DNA from: Microbacterium azadirachtae
GTDB taxonomy: Bacteria; Actinomycetota; Actinomycetes; Actinomycetales; Microbacteriaceae
NCBI RefSeq assembly: GCF_000956545.1
Contig: NZ_JYIT01000082.1
Span: forward strand, 124,001 to 188,000
Direction: 5' to 3'
DNA: 64,000 nt
Part shown: in pieces, positions 63,912 through 64,000 of the stretch
Layout of the letters: each line of letters begins with the position of its first letter
How positions within the stretch are numbered: the first letter of the stretch is position 1
The notes under the pieces: generated by a model
What the model saw: only the letters and a program-made list of their open reading frames with translations
Database searches by the model: none
What the model was told of the DNA's origin: nothing
Translations under genes and position numbers: made by a program

Positions 63912-64000
63912 TCAGGCGCCGGTCTGCGGGGCGCTGCCCCCGGCCGCACCGCCGGAGGGGCGGCGACGGCGGCCCGGGAGAGGATCTCCTTCTCCGACAG
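63912..64000 (-). CDS. C-terminal end of an unidentified gene, truncated by the window edge
   Basis: Minus-strand frame open from the window end to TGA at 63912-63914. The visible 28 residues form an Arg-rich then Gly/Ala-rich tail (GRRRRPSGGAAGG...), of the kind found at the ends of DEAD-box helicases or other RNA-binding proteins. No domain is visible, so the family cannot be named. Confidence 0.45.
   Translation of the reverse strand, partial: VGEGDPLPGRRRRPSGGAAGGSAPQTGA

Overview
The window is a stretch of a high-GC actinobacterial chromosome, most probably Microbacteriaceae (Microbacterium-like). This rests on the strong G/C bias at third codon positions, many 4-bp ATGA start/stop overlaps, TANNNT -10 boxes set close to start codons, and typical actinobacterial content: DUF3117, a short HesB-like protein, a TatB with an alanine/proline-rich tail, fdxA next to dapC, an nrtR-nadABC-nadS cluster and a tandem glycine riboswitch ahead of gcvTHP. 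The genus is an inference. I saw no rRNA, tRNA, CRISPR array, insertion sequence or prophage gene.

Layout. 1-2986: the right end of an ABC three-component (ABC-3C) conflict system, with a truncated C-terminal-domain component, a middle component and a DUF3732 ATPase. It is visibly lower in GC than the rest and looks like an acquired defence cassette; its left component, and any effector, lie outside the window. 3.2-9.3 kb: accessory metabolism, with several alpha/beta hydrolases, a condensation-domain/GNAT fusion, an isochorismatase-like hydrolase and an Fpg/Nei glycosylase. 9.3-16.7 kb: membrane and lipid functions (DUF1345, acyltransferase, MFS exporter, ABC exporter, SDR, GT2). 16.8-22.6 kb: NAD de novo synthesis, nrtR-nadA-nadB-nadC-nadS, read leftward with every junction overlapping. 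22.7-28.2 kb: DUF817, then the glycine riboswitch and gcvT-gcvH-gcvP. 28.4-34.3 kb: a peptide ABC importer. 34.3-42.3 kb: CPBP protease, typA, an XRE-cupin regulator facing azlCD, fdxA-dapC and gltA. 42.5-50.2 kb: cupin, DEAD-box helicase, a TetR-regulated MFS pump, divergent dapD/dapE, a PIG-V-like mannosyltransferase and DUF3117. 50.3-54.5 kb: O-methyltransferase, tatB and a leftward PRC/MgtE_N/CBS-DUF1003-Mrp operon. 54.6-57.1 kb: a YflT-type stress protein-hydrolase-PatB operon. 57.2-64 kb: APH-like kinase, Xaa-Pro aminopeptidase, secreted subtilase, DUF3054, EEP phosphatase, PHP phosphoesterase, and a nested palindromic repeat before a truncated gene.

How the genes work together. Three pathways are visible as units: NAD synthesis with its repressor (NrtR) and a dedicated cysteine desulfurase that can serve the Fe-S enzyme NadA; glycine cleavage under glycine riboswitch control; and part of the succinylase branch of diaminopimelate/lysine synthesis (dapC, dapD, dapE). 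A window-wide signal is that about twenty genes have a TANNNT-like -10 box ending six or seven bases before the start codon, which predicts leaderless mRNAs and was used to choose those starts.
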